Assembly (NCBI RefSeq): GCF_005233845.1
Contig: NZ_SZQL01000001.1
Location: 764,158-828,157, forward strand
Direction of reading: 5' to 3'
Source: Ilyomonas limi
GTDB taxonomy: Bacteria; Bacteroidota; Bacteroidia; Chitinophagales; Chitinophagaceae
DNA length: 64,000 nt
Positions within the stretch are counted from its first letter, which is position 1, and each line of letters begins with the position of its first letter. The notes under the pieces were generated by a model. The model did no database searches, was not told where the DNA came from, and saw only the letters and a program-made list of their open reading frames with translations. This document shows, in pieces, positions 26,001 to 35,591 of the stretch. The position numbers and the translations under genes were made by a program.

Positions 26001-27344
26001 CTAATGGTATTGCAGCACTGTTACTTTACTTTCTCCTGCCATTTCGGCTTTGCTGCTCCTTTTGATAGCATACCAGCCAATAAAAGCAAAACAAAATAAA
26101 GGAATAGCAAAAGCTATCGGCATACCATAATGATCGCCGATTAAGCCCATTACCGGCGGACAAAATGCACCACCCGCAACGGCCATCACTAAAAACGATG
26201 CTCCTTTTTTAGTAAGCGGTCCCAGGTCTCTTAATCCCAAAGCAAATATGGTTGGGAACATAACAGACATAAAAAAGTAGGTAGAGAAAAGCGCAACTAC
26301 CGAGAACCATCCCAACCCTAAAATAACAACGCCAACCAGTAATGTATTAGCAATAGCATACACCATAAGTAATCGCTGCGGAGCTATAAACTTCATAAGA
26401 TAAGAGCCGGATAAACGTCCTATCCAAAACAAACCCATACCGCCGATTGCCAGTATCAACGAAGCGGCCTGCTCGGGATTCTTAGGCATAAAAACACTGC
26501 CAAAAATGCCAAGGTGTTGCATGATACCCTGTACCGGCGTTTGCAGCTTGGGAACAGCTTCTGTAACATAGTTGATAAAGAAAGAATTGACTCCTGTTTG
26601 TGCAGCAACATATAAAAACTGTGCAATTACTGCCATCACAAAAGCCGGGTGTCTTAACAGGTGGCTCATAGGTGGATCTTCATCTGTTTCTGTTTTGCTT
26701 TCCTGCTCAATTTCGGGCAGTTTGGTAAAGAGGAAAACAATGGCAACCACCACTACTACACAACCTACAATCATGTAAGGCGTTACCATAGATTCAAACT
26801 TGTCGCCACCGCCTTTATTTTCGGAGCCAAAAATGAGCAGCCCGCCCATCAATGGTCCTAATATCCAGCCCAAACCATTAAACGATTGTGAGATATTGAT
26901 ACGTCTTGCTGCATATTCTTTTGGTCCTAATACAGTAGAATAAGGATTAGCAGATGTTTCTAAACAAGCCAATCCGCAGGCAATGACAAACAGGGCTACG
27001 AGGAATGGTGTAAAAGCTTCCAGCTTAGCTACGGGGTAAAATAAAAATGCTCCTATGCTAAACAGGCTAAGCCCAACAATAATCCCTGTTTTATAACCAT
27101 ATCGTTTGATGATAAAACCTGCGGGCACAGCCATCACCAGATAACCGATATACAACGAGAACTGCACAAAGCCCGATTGCGCTTTGGTTACATGCAATAT
27201 GTCCTGAAAGTGTTTGTCCAGCACATCTAGCAAACCATGCGCAAAGCCCCACAACAAAAAGAGGCTGGAGATAAGTGCAAACGGCATAAGAAAACTGGTA
27301 CCATTGGGCAGCCGGGTAAGTGATGCAGATTTGTTTTTTTTCAT
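26001..27344 (-). CDS. fucP: L-fucose:H+ symporter-like MFS sugar permease
   Basis: The 447-residue product has 12 predicted membrane segments and FucP-type motifs: LFLLWGFAHGLLDVLDKHFQ in helix 1, ACGLACLETSANPYSTVLGP, and RRINISQSFNGLGWILGPLMGG. FucP-type carriers import L-fucose and related sugars (D-arabinose, L-galactose) across the inner membrane with protons. It lies between fucI and GH116 copy 1 on the same strand, with gaps of 158 and 129 bases. Confidence 0.9.
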   Translation of the reverse strand: MKKNKSASLTRLPNGTSFLMPFALISSLFLLWGFAHGLLDVLDKHFQDILHVTKAQSGFVQFSLYIGYLVMAVPAGFIIKRYGYKTGIIVGLSLFSIGAFLFYPVAKLEAFTPFLVALFVIACGLACLETSANPYSTVLGPKEYAARRINISQSFNGLGWILGPLMGGLLIFGSENKGGGDKFESMVTPYMIVGCVVVVVAIVFLFTKLPEIEQESKTETDEDPPMSHLLRHPAFVMAVIAQFLYVAAQTGVNSFFINYVTEAVPKLQTPVQGIMQHLGIFGSVFMPKNPEQAASLILAIGGMGLFWIGRLSGSYLMKFIAPQRLLMVYAIANTLLVGVVILGLGWFSVVALFSTYFFMSVMFPTIFALGLRDLGPLTKKGASFLVMAVAGGAFCPPVMGLIGDHYGMPIAFAIPLFCFAFIGWYAIKRSSKAEMAGESKVTVLQYH

Positions 27345-27502
27345 AGCAAGAAATACGTTGTTTATCTATTGATGAATTAAAAGCAAGTTTGATGATTAAA
27401 TAGTATTCTCCTCCGTTAATGCTGGATGCGTTAGCCTTTTATAGTAGTATCCCATTCTTTATTAATCCTGGCAATCCGGGACATCTTCCTCAATCTCCGT
27501 CC

Positions 27503-29275
27503 TTATTTATACAGAGGTCCATACGTGCTGCAGGCGCGGTAATCAGCACCTTCGGTTTCAGAACCAAAGGCATTCCATGCAGAAGGACGGAATAATTTAT
27601 CTTCCTCTACATTGTGCATACAAACGGGTATGCGCAGCATGGAAGCCAGCGTAATTAAATCGTGCCCAATGTGTCCGTAACTGATGGCACCATGATTGGC
27701 ACCCCAATGCGCCATTACACTGTACACATCTGTGAAAGCGCCCTTGCCGGTAATGCGTGGCACAAACCAGGTAGTAGGCCAGGTTTTATCGGTGCGGTCA
27801 TCTAATGTTTTATGCACTTCGGCGGGCAAGTCTGTTGTTTCACCTTCGGCAATTTGCAGTACCGGGCCAAGGCCTCTTACCAGATTGATTCTACACATGG
27901 TAACCGGCATACCACCTTTGGTAACAAATTTTGAAGAATATCCACCACCCCGGAAATAACCATTGTTAGCAGGATACCAGGTAGTTGCATCTAAACAGGC
28001 GTTTGCTTCTGCTTCGCTAATCTCCCAGAAAGGCTTCATTACCGGCTTCCCATCCTTGCTTTGCTGTCCGCTGCCGTCCAATGTAGCCGAGCCGGAATTA
28101 ATAAGATGAATAAACCCATTGACGGCAGCACCTTCGGGCGTGTAACCTGTAACTCGTTTTACAGCATCAGGACTCCAGTACGTGCGAACATCAGCAAATA
28201 TTTGAGCCGTGTTGGTGAGTAAATAGCCAAATAACATGCTAATGCCATTGAAGGAGTCGTTTTCGGTGGCAACCATATAGGGGGCACGTATGCCGTTCCA
28301 GTCGAAAGAAGAGTTAAGGATTGCTTCAGAAAAATCGCCATTAGGTAAAAAGTCTGTCCACTGGCGTTGTCCCTGAAAGCCGGAAGCAATGGCATTATGT
28401 CCCAGCGATTCTTCACCAAAGCCTTTGTCTTTCAGATGCGCATTACCTGTCATTAAGTCGCGGATAATGATAGTCATCTTTACTACAAACTCCCAGTGCT
28501 TATCTTTTTCTTCGCGCGAAAATTGTTTTTCTTTTGGATTATAATCTTCGCCTTCTTTGCAATGTTGTTTTACCCAGGCTAATGCTTTTTCATATTCTCC
28601 TTCATCATAAATTTTCTTTTCCACACGGCGTAATACTTCAGAAGAATCTACATATTCATTGCGCATACCGAGATACTCTCTAAAGAAATCGGGCACTACA
28701 ATAGAGCCGGCAATACCCATAGATACCGAGCCGATAGCCAGGTAAGATTTGCCACGCATGATAGCCACGGCAAGTCCCGATCTGGCAAAGCTGAGCAGCT
28801 TTTCTTTTACATCTCCCGGTATGGTTTCATCGCCTAAGTCCTGCACATCCCTGCCATAAATACCAAAAGAAGGCAAGCCCATTTGGTTGTGTGCAGCCAG
28901 TGTTGCAGCCAGATAAACTGCACCCGGGCGCTCTGTACCATTAAAGCCCCATATAGCTTTAGGCAACAGTGGATTCATGTCCATTGTTTCACTGCCATAG
29001 CACCAGCAGGGGGTAACAGACAAGGATACACCTACATTATTGGCTTCAAACTTTTGTGCGCATTGGGCAGCTTCGTACACGCCGCCAATGCAGGTATCGG
29101 CTATTACACATTGCACTGGTGAACCATCCGGATAGTGCAATTCTTTTTGGTATAAAGCCGCAACGTTTTGTGCCATTTTCATAGTCGTTTCTTCCAGTGA
29201 TTCGCGCACACCACCAAGGCGTCCGTCTATTATTGGGCGAATGCCTATTTTAGGATAAATAGTTGTTGAATTCAT
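27503..29275 (-). CDS. fucI: L-fucose isomerase
   Basis: The 590-residue product starts at ATG 29275 ([20 protein letters not shown]), almost the same length as the E. coli enzyme. Conserved stretches are [34 protein letters not shown] then [22 protein letters not shown], and [20 protein letters not shown]; the Glu of SEA, Asp of END and His of ANHG correspond to the family's manganese ligands. FucI converts L-fucose to L-fuculose and also D-arabinose to D-ribulose in the cytoplasm. No fuculokinase or fuculose-phosphate aldolase is in the window, so the rest of the pathway is elsewhere. Confidence 0.95.
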   Translation of the reverse strand: MNSTTIYPKIGIRPIIDGRLGGVRESLEETTMKMAQNVAALYQKELHYPDGSPVQCVIADTCIGGVYEAAQCAQKFEANNVGVSLSVTPCWCYGSETMDMNPLLPKAIWGFNGTERPGAVYLAATLAAHNQMGLPSFGIYGRDVQDLGDETIPGDVKEKLLSFARSGLAVAIMRGKSYLAIGSVSMGIAGSIVVPDFFREYLGMRNEYVDSSEVLRRVEKKIYDEGEYEKALAWVKQHCKEGEDYNPKEKQFSREEKDKHWEFVVKMTIIIRDLMTGNAHLKDKGFGEESLGHNAIASGFQGQRQWTDFLPNGDFSEAILNSSFDWNGIRAPYMVATENDSFNGISMLFGYLLTNTAQIFADVRTYWSPDAVKRVTGYTPEGAAVNGFIHLINSGSATLDGSGQQSKDGKPVMKPFWEISEAEANACLDATTWYPANNGYFRGGGYSSKFVTKGGMPVTMCRINLVRGLGPVLQIAEGETTDLPAEVHKTLDDRTDKTWPTTWFVPRITGKGAFTDVYSVMAHWGANHGAISYGHIGHDLITLASMLRIPVCMHNVEEDKLFRPSAWNAFGSETEGADYRACSTYGPLYK

Positions 29276-29278
29276 AAT

Positions 29279-29336
29279 GCGAGTTGTAAGTTGTGAATTG
29301 TCAATTGTGAATAATGAATAATGAGTTGACAATTGA
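29279..29336. repeat. Degenerate TTGTGAATT/AATGAATAATG tract
   Basis: The gap upstream of fucI contains runs such as GAATTGTCAATTGTGAATAA and the inverted TTGTCAATTG / GAGTTGACAATTG. Similar low-complexity tracts occur at 53400-53450 and 59983-60060. I see no function. Confidence 0.4.
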
Positions 29337-29419
29337 AAGATGACAGATAGCAGATTTGAAAAACAGAGAATAATAATCCAGGTATCTGCCAACTAATAGT
29401 TGTCAACCGTTATCTCTAT

Positions 29420-30667
29420 TTACTGAAATGCTCCTTTTATTTCGCTGATGGAAGTGCCCAGCAGCTTTTGTGCAACGGCATCTAATGCCCGCTCATTGCC
29501 GGTAAAGTGATATACTGAATGCTTGTGTGTAAGCGACTCATTTGGCTTTAAGAAAGCAGCCGGGGACACACTTTCTATTTCATAAAAAGGTCCCATTTGT
29601 GAGCCATCTGCCAGCGGTCCGTCGTTATATGCATTTACCGCATCGCCGGAGAATGTTGGTTTTGTCGTATTCCATTCCTGGTTTAAATATTTGGCAGAAG
29701 AATCCGGCTGAAACATTACTACCGTAAGCACTTTTGTAGATGCGTCATAACTACCTAATGCCGGCTTTGCATAGGTTGGTTTAATGCCCAGTTTGCCCCG
29801 GCTTTTGCCATCGGCTTTTAAGAACAATTTATTATCATCATGCTTTAATCTATCGGCTGGTATTTCTCCGAAATAATCGGTGGTAGCTACGTTTTTAAAG
29901 TTTTGTCCGGCTGCGTTTTTATACGGCACTACAATCACAGTTGCCGGCGTTGTTTTAAGCATATCCAGCATCCATATACAAGGCATGCCGGTAGCTTCTG
30001 TCCAGGCTTCATTGCCTTTATTTGTTATCTTATTGGTTGTAGCATAACCTACTGCTTTTACACTGGTATCCAATGTTAATCCGGTGTTTTGTGCTATCTG
30101 ATTATTGTTCAAAATCTGGATGGTGCGGTCAACATGCAACTGCAGGTCAGTACCTTTATAATTGGTCAACTGCATATCTTTTTGCAGCGTAATAGCATCG
30201 CCGGTTTTGTTAGTTACATTCCAGCTTTCGGTGTCAAAAGGAGCAGGCGTCTTCCAGTTATCAAATTCCATTTTGGCACCCGGCTTGAAATAGAGCGAAA
30301 ACCTGCCGCCTTCCGGTCCCAGCCAAAAGCGGTTTTCACCGCCATACGCATTCATGTGTGCATCGGTAGGTGCGGAGAAGGCTTTATAATTTACCCATCC
30401 AAAGCTCAGCCCTTCATTGCCGTTGGCAGTAGAGGTGAATACTTTTGCCTGGTACTTGGGCGATACAATAATTTCAGCATTATCATCTGCTTTTAATACC
30501 ACCATGCTGTCATCGTGCTGTTGTAAAAAGTGGAGGTCATAACCAAATGTGCCTTGTGGATAAGCAGCACTGTCTTTATTGCTATCGGTTGATTGCTGTG
30601 CATTGTTGTTGCACGAAGAGGTGATCATCATAATGGCTGGAATGGCGTAAATAATTTGTTTTATCAT
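29420..30667 (-). CDS. Lipoprotein of the sugar operon, possible mutarotase-like fold
   Basis: The 415-residue product has a lipoprotein signal (IMMITSSCNN, lipid Cys19). The rest is beta-rich, with motifs such as NGNEGLSFGWVNYKAF, GGENRFWLGPEGGRFSLYF and FYEIESVSPAAFLKPNESLT that resemble aldose-1-epimerase-like beta-sandwiches. I believe this corresponds to the DUF6786 group, but no enzyme activity is established from the sequence. It lies between lacI and fucI and probably acts in the periplasm on the sugar released by the pathway. Confidence 0.7.
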   Translation of the reverse strand: MIKQIIYAIPAIMMITSSCNNNAQQSTDSNKDSAAYPQGTFGYDLHFLQQHDDSMVVLKADDNAEIIVSPKYQAKVFTSTANGNEGLSFGWVNYKAFSAPTDAHMNAYGGENRFWLGPEGGRFSLYFKPGAKMEFDNWKTPAPFDTESWNVTNKTGDAITLQKDMQLTNYKGTDLQLHVDRTIQILNNNQIAQNTGLTLDTSVKAVGYATTNKITNKGNEAWTEATGMPCIWMLDMLKTTPATVIVVPYKNAAGQNFKNVATTDYFGEIPADRLKHDDNKLFLKADGKSRGKLGIKPTYAKPALGSYDASTKVLTVVMFQPDSSAKYLNQEWNTTKPTFSGDAVNAYNDGPLADGSQMGPFYEIESVSPAAFLKPNESLTHKHSVYHFTGNERALDAVAQKLLGTSISEIKGAFQ

Positions 30668-30820
30668 GTTCTTTCAGAATTATTCAATACAGGTTGGCTA
30701 TCGTTAATGTGTTTGTTTAAGATATCGGTTATGTCCTTAACATTATGGTTCATTAATTTTATCTACAGGTTCTGCACGCCGGATGACGCAGCATTACTTT
30801 TAACTAATTTTCTTTTACAC

Positions 30821-31855
30821 TTACTTCTTCTTTTTAGTTTTGCTGCCACAACTTTCCCGCACTATCAGTTTTGCTTCTACAATCACGTTTGCCGCTTTTG
30901 CAGTTTTATTATGCAATCTGCTTACCACCAGCTTTACTGCTTCTTTACCAATATCTGCAACCGACTGACTGACATACGTTACCGGTGAGTAAAAAAAATC
31001 AAACGCATCACTTTCGTCAAAAGATATAATAGCAAGCTCTTCGGGAACTTTTATACCACATTCATTAATTTTCTTAAGCCCGGCAACGGCCAGCGAGTTG
31101 GTAGCAAAAAAGAAAGCATCTACCTGTAAGGGCTGTAATAAAGCACTCATCTTTTTGGCTACATCCTGCTCAATGTTTTGATAAGATGCTTCGAGCAGCC
31201 AGCTATTTTTAAAACGTAAGGCATTTTCTTTCAGTGCCGCCTTATAGCCTTCTTTTCTTTCCTGCATGTGCGGCAGTTGACTGTCGTAAGCAAGCATGGC
31301 TATTTTGCTACGCTTGTTTTTTATGAGGTGTTGCACTGCTTTATTAGCAGCCTGAAAATTGTTGATGTGTACACAATCGGCCTCCATACCCGGGAAGTAG
31401 CGGTCTATGAGTATAACCGGCACGTTCCTTTTTTTTAACTCCTTTATCTGCTTTTCTGTACCAGCAGAAGGTGCAATGATAAAAGCATCTACCAGCCTGT
31501 TTAACATTACATCAATAAGGTCTTGCTGCTTATCTGCACTTTCATCACTGCTGCCAAAGATGACTATATAACCATGCTTTTTTGCTTCATCTTCTATAAT
31601 CCTTGCAATGCTGGAAAAAAAAGGATTGGATATGTCGGCAACAATCAACCCAATGGTGTTGGTTTTACCTATTTTAAGACTTTTGGCAATTACGTTGGGT
31701 TGGTAGTTCAGCTCGGCAGCAGCCTTGCGTATTTTACTACTCATTTCAGGGCTAACCCTTGCTTCCTTTTCCTTGCCGTTTAATACATAAGACACCAGCG
31801 CGGCTGATACACCTACATGCCGGGCAACGTCTTTAAGAGCTATTTTTTTTTCCAC
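30821..31855 (-). CDS. LacI-family transcriptional regulator
   Basis: The 344-residue product starts at GTG 31855; a TGA two codons upstream excludes a longer frame. It has an N-terminal LacI HTH (IALKDVARHVGVSAALVSYV), a hinge region (YQPNVIAKSLKIGKTNTIG) and a periplasmic-binding-like effector domain (GLIVADISNPFFSSIARIIE; IISFDESDAFDFF; SPVTYVSQSVADIG). Such proteins bind palindromes with a central CG and respond to a sugar. Six matching palindromes lie at 31872, 32048, 32127, 41959, 42307 and 42361, so it likely controls itself, the fuc genes, the SusC block and the SDR gene. The effector may be L-fucose, D-arabinose or a product. Confidence 0.93.
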   Translation of the reverse strand: MEKKIALKDVARHVGVSAALVSYVLNGKEKEARVSPEMSSKIRKAAAELNYQPNVIAKSLKIGKTNTIGLIVADISNPFFSSIARIIEDEAKKHGYIVIFGSSDESADKQQDLIDVMLNRLVDAFIIAPSAGTEKQIKELKKRNVPVILIDRYFPGMEADCVHINNFQAANKAVQHLIKNKRSKIAMLAYDSQLPHMQERKEGYKAALKENALRFKNSWLLEASYQNIEQDVAKKMSALLQPLQVDAFFFATNSLAVAGLKKINECGIKVPEELAIISFDESDAFDFFYSPVTYVSQSVADIGKEAVKLVVSRLHNKTAKAANVIVEAKLIVRESCGSKTKKKK

Positions 31856-31859
31856 TTCT

Positions 31860-31867
31860 CAAATATA
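31860..31867 (-). promoter_or_regulatory. Promoter -7 box TATATTTG directly before lacI
   Basis: The minus strand has an exact TAnnTTTG match ending 5 bases before the GTG start. Transcription from it would give a leaderless or nearly leaderless lacI mRNA. Operator O1 lies 4 bases upstream of the box. Confidence 0.45.
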
Positions 31868-31871
31868 ATCT

Positions 31872-31887
31872 GCTTAATCGTTTGAAG
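31872..31887. promoter_or_regulatory. LacI-type operator O1 (GCTTAATCGTTTGAAG)
   Basis: This is a 16-base copy of the family GCTTAAWCGTTTAAGC with central CG and one degenerate arm. It lies next to the -7 box of lacI, which suggests autorepression. Confidence 0.65.
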
Positions 31888-32047
31888 ATAAATATTATCT
31901 AATCTATTTTAAACCTTTTGAGTGCATAAACATATATCGGAACACATGCAGCAAAGAAACTTTCTGATTTTTTGCCTGGATTTCCTCTTTGAGGAACCGG
32001 ATAAAGACTGGTTGCATAGGCAAGAGTTATAATTTTAAGTGCAGTAT

Positions 32048-32063
32048 GCTTAAACGTTTAAGC
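32048..32063. promoter_or_regulatory. LacI-type operator O2 (GCTTAAACGTTTAAGC)
   Basis: A perfect 16-base palindrome. It lies 79 bp (centre to centre) from O3 in the gap between GH116 copy 2 and lacI, a spacing that would allow looping between two bound dimers. Confidence 0.85.
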
Positions 32064-32074
32064 CTAACCGCCTG

Positions 32075-32095
32075 AAAAAACCCTTTTATCAGGGT
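32075..32095 (-). terminator. Weak intrinsic terminator after GH116 copy 2
   Basis: On the minus strand ACCCT-N6-AGGGT is followed by TTTTT, about 95 bases after the GH116 stop codon. The stem is only 5 bp, so readthrough into lacI is likely. Confidence 0.4.
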
Positions 32096-32118
32096 AATTT
32101 TGCAATCGTTTGTAAAAC

Positions 32119-32126
32119 CAAAAATA
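32119..32126 (-). promoter_or_regulatory. Promoter -7 box TATTTTTG abutting operator O3
   Basis: An exact TAnnTTTG match on the minus strand begins immediately downstream of O3 (32127-32142). A repressor bound at O3 would block it. It would give lacI and the fuc genes a leader of about 250 bases. Confidence 0.5.
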
Positions 32127-32142
32127 GCTTAAACGTTTAAGT
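32127..32142. promoter_or_regulatory. LacI-type operator O3 (GCTTAAACGTTTAAGT)
   Basis: A near-perfect palindrome, one base different from O2, touching the -7 box at 32119-32126. Confidence 0.8.
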
Positions 32143-32189
32143 AAACAAAAAGATTTAAGAACTTTATTTGATCAATACTTTTAATGTTA

Positions 32190-34877
32190 CTATAATTTAC
32201 TCATAAATATTTTTAAGACTTTATCAACCTGTAACAATAATGGCTGTGCAAATGTTATTAATACTTTACTGTTATTGGTCGTGTATGTAAGTGAAATTCT
32301 TTCTTTACCTGCGGTTGCCACCACCTGTTTTACCGGTATATCATCCAACTTTGTAACACTTATTTTATTCAATTTTAAATGCCCGTACTTTATAATAATT
32401 GAATAGGTTTGCCCATCTTGTTGTTTGCTTTGTAAGTAGCTGCCCCAACCTTTTGCAGCAGTAAAGGGCGCTTTAAAATTATCTTTATTCCACTTAGGCG
32501 CAAATTGTATATATCCTTTAGGTCCATCATATTCAAACCCGCAGGCAGAGAGAAAAGTGCCATAGCTGGCCATTGCCCGTGCGTAATGATCGCTACATTC
32601 TATCTCATTAAAAGGGTTGCGCTTGAAAGCATGATACCGGTCGTGAATGGTTCTGGTGATCACCAGCGATTCCTCAATCATACCTTCTGCCATCATGTGC
32701 GATGCAACCTGGTGTTCAAAGCCCGTCATGCATTCGCTAAAATAACCTATCTGCCAGGCTTTGGCTTCTCCATAAGGCTTATCGTCTTTGTGCGGATTAG
32801 TATTCATCACCAGTCCGCCTTCACCTGCCAGTGCATAAAAGCGGCCACCCGGATGTTCTTTTATATAAGGTCCAACATCCGGCATATAGTTATACTTCCA
32901 TAATGCCTGTAAAGCACTCATTGTTTTTTCTTTACTCAATATTCTGCCAAGTCCTGCCTGCCATGCCCAGGACTGCCCATATACCTGGTCGATATGGCAA
33001 GTATCATAAGAGCCGATCTCTTTTTTACCCACTTTTGGATCGGGGCGATGAATAAAGTATTCGCCATTGAAAAGCTGGCTTTCCATGTTTGCGCTTCCCT
33101 GCGCTGTATATTGCCTGCAAACAGCAGCAAAAGCCGTATCCTCCATCCCTTTTGCCATCTGCTCTCCGGCACTTACAGCAGCAATACATAAACCTACAAT
33201 CCACGAAATTTCGCCGCTCCATAAGGCATCGAGTGTGTTCTCCAGCGGCGTATCTTCCATGCCATCTTTATTCTTATCCTGCGCAATGATAAAAGATACT
33301 GCTTTTTTTATTTTAGGCCAGTTATTCTTTAGCAGCGCATCGTCTTCCTGCATTAAATATTCTCTATAAATACGTAACACAGTTCCGGCTTGTCCGTCAA
33401 TAGAAGGTCCTGAGCCTTCGCCGCGATACCGTATCATGCCGGTAGCCTCATCAAAAGAAATTCCTAAGTCCACACGTTCCCGCGTATCCCGCTCCAGTTC
33501 CGGAAAAATGCGCGACATAGCGTGTGCATATTGATACACATGATTGCATGTACCATAACAACAGCCTACACCTTCCCATGCATAAAACCTTCCTGACTTA
33601 AACCTGTGCGACGTAGTGGTAGCAAGGGCAGAAATGTTTAAAAAAGTCCTGTCTAAAAACCAATAGGGGAGCGTACTATCGTACCAGGTGTCTCTCCAGA
33701 GCAGCGTATGCTCTTTTAAAAATGGATACCGCTGTGCAATATGATTTGCAACTGCTGTTGAACTTTCAAAGCGGCTGGCATAATAATGTGAAGCGGCATC
33801 TGCAACCTCCTTTAGCTGGTCTTTGTTTAAAGACGCATTTGGCATAAACCAGGAGATAATAAAATCTGTAACTGCTGCTTCATTCTCTTTCAAAACATGC
33901 GTACTTGTTATAGCTGCTATTGGCGCATTAGCTACAGGACTAACAAGGTTTTTTACTATTTGAAAAGTATCCTTAGAATCGGTTGTTATATCGCCTGTGC
34001 AAAGGGCACTTTTATCAAGTGTTGCAAACGTCATATTGCCAAAATCTGCAGCGGTTTTGATCGCTTCATTTTGGGTAGTACATCCTAAAAAAACACTTGC
34101 TATATGTTTATCTTTTAATACCGTGTTTGCACGCTTAAAATCGGTTTTTTCTTTTTGAGTGTATTGTAATATTTTATTCTCCAGCCATCCGGTAATGTGA
34201 ACTGTCAAAGGCTCGGATGACAGGTTTTTAACTGAAACAGATTGTATTGTGGCAGGCAGCCCGCTGTTATCAGCATCGCCCGCAATAAAAGGTGAAAAAG
34301 CTTGCAGCATCACTTCAACCGGCAGCCGCTGATCAATATATCTTATCGTTGCAATGGGATAGGTAGCTTCAAAAATAATTTCATCCCAGTCATCCTGATG
34401 AAGCCGCTTGGTAATCGTATCATTTTTTTGCCGGATAATTAATGCAATGCCCTGTTGTAAAGCATTTGTATTTACAGCCGGCTCAAGATATAAAGTGCCA
34501 TGTATATTGTTGATTTCTTTGGCATTAAAACCTTCCAGTTGTATAGGCAGTGTTTTATTAACAGCCCCTAACTGATTTTGATTGAATATATCCCATACCC
34601 ATAAACGTCCGTCGCCACCAACATATACGGTGCCGCAGCATATACCACCTGCAGGCATCCCGATATATCTAAGCTCGTTTTTTGTTTTTGAATAGGAGGT
34701 AACACTACCTCTTTCATACAGCGATTTTATCCAGTTTTTATCCAGCTTTTTATCTTCAGGAATGTTACCATTGGCAAAGTCATTTATCGTAAAAGGACCA
34801 GCAACAGGCATAAAACGCTGAAGCCCGGAGGCAGCAGCCAATATACCAGATTGCTTTAAGAATCTTCTTCTTTCCAT
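32190..34877 (-). CDS. GH116 glycoside hydrolase with Tat signal (copy 2)
   Basis: The 895-residue product begins with a Tat-type signal (MERRRFLKQSGILAAASG). GH116 features are ELRYIGMPAGGICCGTVYVG in the N-terminal domain, YAWEGVGCCYGTCNHVYQYA (~436, likely nucleophile Glu of WEG) and LENTLDALWSGEISWIVGLC (~550, Asp of NTLD as likely acid/base), plus GQAGTVLRIYREYL and NPFNEIECSDHYARAMASYG, shared with copy 1. It should hydrolyse a beta-glycoside or related linkage outside the cytoplasm. It is the last gene of the SusC block, 74 bases after a SlyD-like gene. Confidence 0.9.
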   Translation of the reverse strand: MERRRFLKQSGILAAASGLQRFMPVAGPFTINDFANGNIPEDKKLDKNWIKSLYERGSVTSYSKTKNELRYIGMPAGGICCGTVYVGGDGRLWVWDIFNQNQLGAVNKTLPIQLEGFNAKEINNIHGTLYLEPAVNTNALQQGIALIIRQKNDTITKRLHQDDWDEIIFEATYPIATIRYIDQRLPVEVMLQAFSPFIAGDADNSGLPATIQSVSVKNLSSEPLTVHITGWLENKILQYTQKEKTDFKRANTVLKDKHIASVFLGCTTQNEAIKTAADFGNMTFATLDKSALCTGDITTDSKDTFQIVKNLVSPVANAPIAAITSTHVLKENEAAVTDFIISWFMPNASLNKDQLKEVADAASHYYASRFESSTAVANHIAQRYPFLKEHTLLWRDTWYDSTLPYWFLDRTFLNISALATTTSHRFKSGRFYAWEGVGCCYGTCNHVYQYAHAMSRIFPELERDTRERVDLGISFDEATGMIRYRGEGSGPSIDGQAGTVLRIYREYLMQEDDALLKNNWPKIKKAVSFIIAQDKNKDGMEDTPLENTLDALWSGEISWIVGLCIAAVSAGEQMAKGMEDTAFAAVCRQYTAQGSANMESQLFNGEYFIHRPDPKVGKKEIGSYDTCHIDQVYGQSWAWQAGLGRILSKEKTMSALQALWKYNYMPDVGPYIKEHPGGRFYALAGEGGLVMNTNPHKDDKPYGEAKAWQIGYFSECMTGFEHQVASHMMAEGMIEESLVITRTIHDRYHAFKRNPFNEIECSDHYARAMASYGTFLSACGFEYDGPKGYIQFAPKWNKDNFKAPFTAAKGWGSYLQSKQQDGQTYSIIIKYGHLKLNKISVTKLDDIPVKQVVATAGKERISLTYTTNNSKVLITFAQPLLLQVDKVLKIFMSKL

Positions 34878-34951
34878 TACTTACATCTTATTGGGCAATT
34901 GTATTACTGTATCATTCCTGTAAACAATTGTATAATTTAAAATGGTTGGAG

Positions 34952-35458
34952 CTAACAGCGGCACCCCGGACCGCAAGCTATATCTTTCAGTTCCTCATCA
35001 AGTGCAATACATTTATTTATCTCAGCAGCAAGTGCAGACCTGCGTTTAACGATTTTTATCTGTACAAGAATTGTTTTGCCAGCCCAAGGATGATTTGCAT
35101 TTACATACACTTTATCATCCTGTATTTTGTAAATAATCCAGTTAAATCCATCATTAGTGCCGATGTCAATACAATCACCTGCTTCTAATAGTTCGCCATT
35201 TGTTTCTATATCTTCCAGCGACACCTCCCTTATTAATTCTTTATCTGGATAGCCATAAGCCTCTTCGGGAGTGAGTGAAAGCGTAAATTCATCTCCTACC
35301 TTACCGGCATCTACTGCCGCTTCAATTACCTCCGGTAAACAACCAGCTCCCTGTAGGTAAGAAAAAGGTTTATCATCACTGGTAGATTCCAGCAGTAAGC
35401 CGTGCTCCTCTTTGATAGTGAAATGAATAGATGTTACTGTTCTGTTTTGTAATAACAT
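34952..35458 (-). CDS. SlyD-like FKBP-type peptidyl-prolyl isomerase with Cys tail
   Basis: The 168-residue product has the split FKBP domain of SlyD (IHFTIKEEHGLLLESTSDDK; FSYLQGAGCLPEVIEAAVDA; GDEFTLSLTPEEAYGYPDKE) with an inserted chaperone flap (~75-125, EVSLEDIETNGELLEAGDCI) and NANHPWAGKTILVQIKIVK closing the fold. The C-terminus, CGPGCRC, is a possible metal site. It lies directly upstream of GH116 copy 2. The other GH116 in the window also has a SlyD-like neighbour. A cytoplasmic folding role for the Tat-exported hydrolase is inferred. Confidence 0.85.
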   Translation of the reverse strand: MLLQNRTVTSIHFTIKEEHGLLLESTSDDKPFSYLQGAGCLPEVIEAAVDAGKVGDEFTLSLTPEEAYGYPDKELIREVSLEDIETNGELLEAGDCIDIGTNDGFNWIIYKIQDDKVYVNANHPWAGKTILVQIKIVKRRSALAAEINKCIALDEELKDIACGPGCRC

Positions 35459-35591
35459 TTTCTACGCTGGTTAAAAGAAAATTTATCTTCGTTAATGAGC
35501 CTTATTTCAGAGGTGCAATAGCAGTTTTATCGTTGTTTTGCATGAACGTATCAATAAAACTGCTATTGCAAAGAGAGCCAAGCAATTGCTA

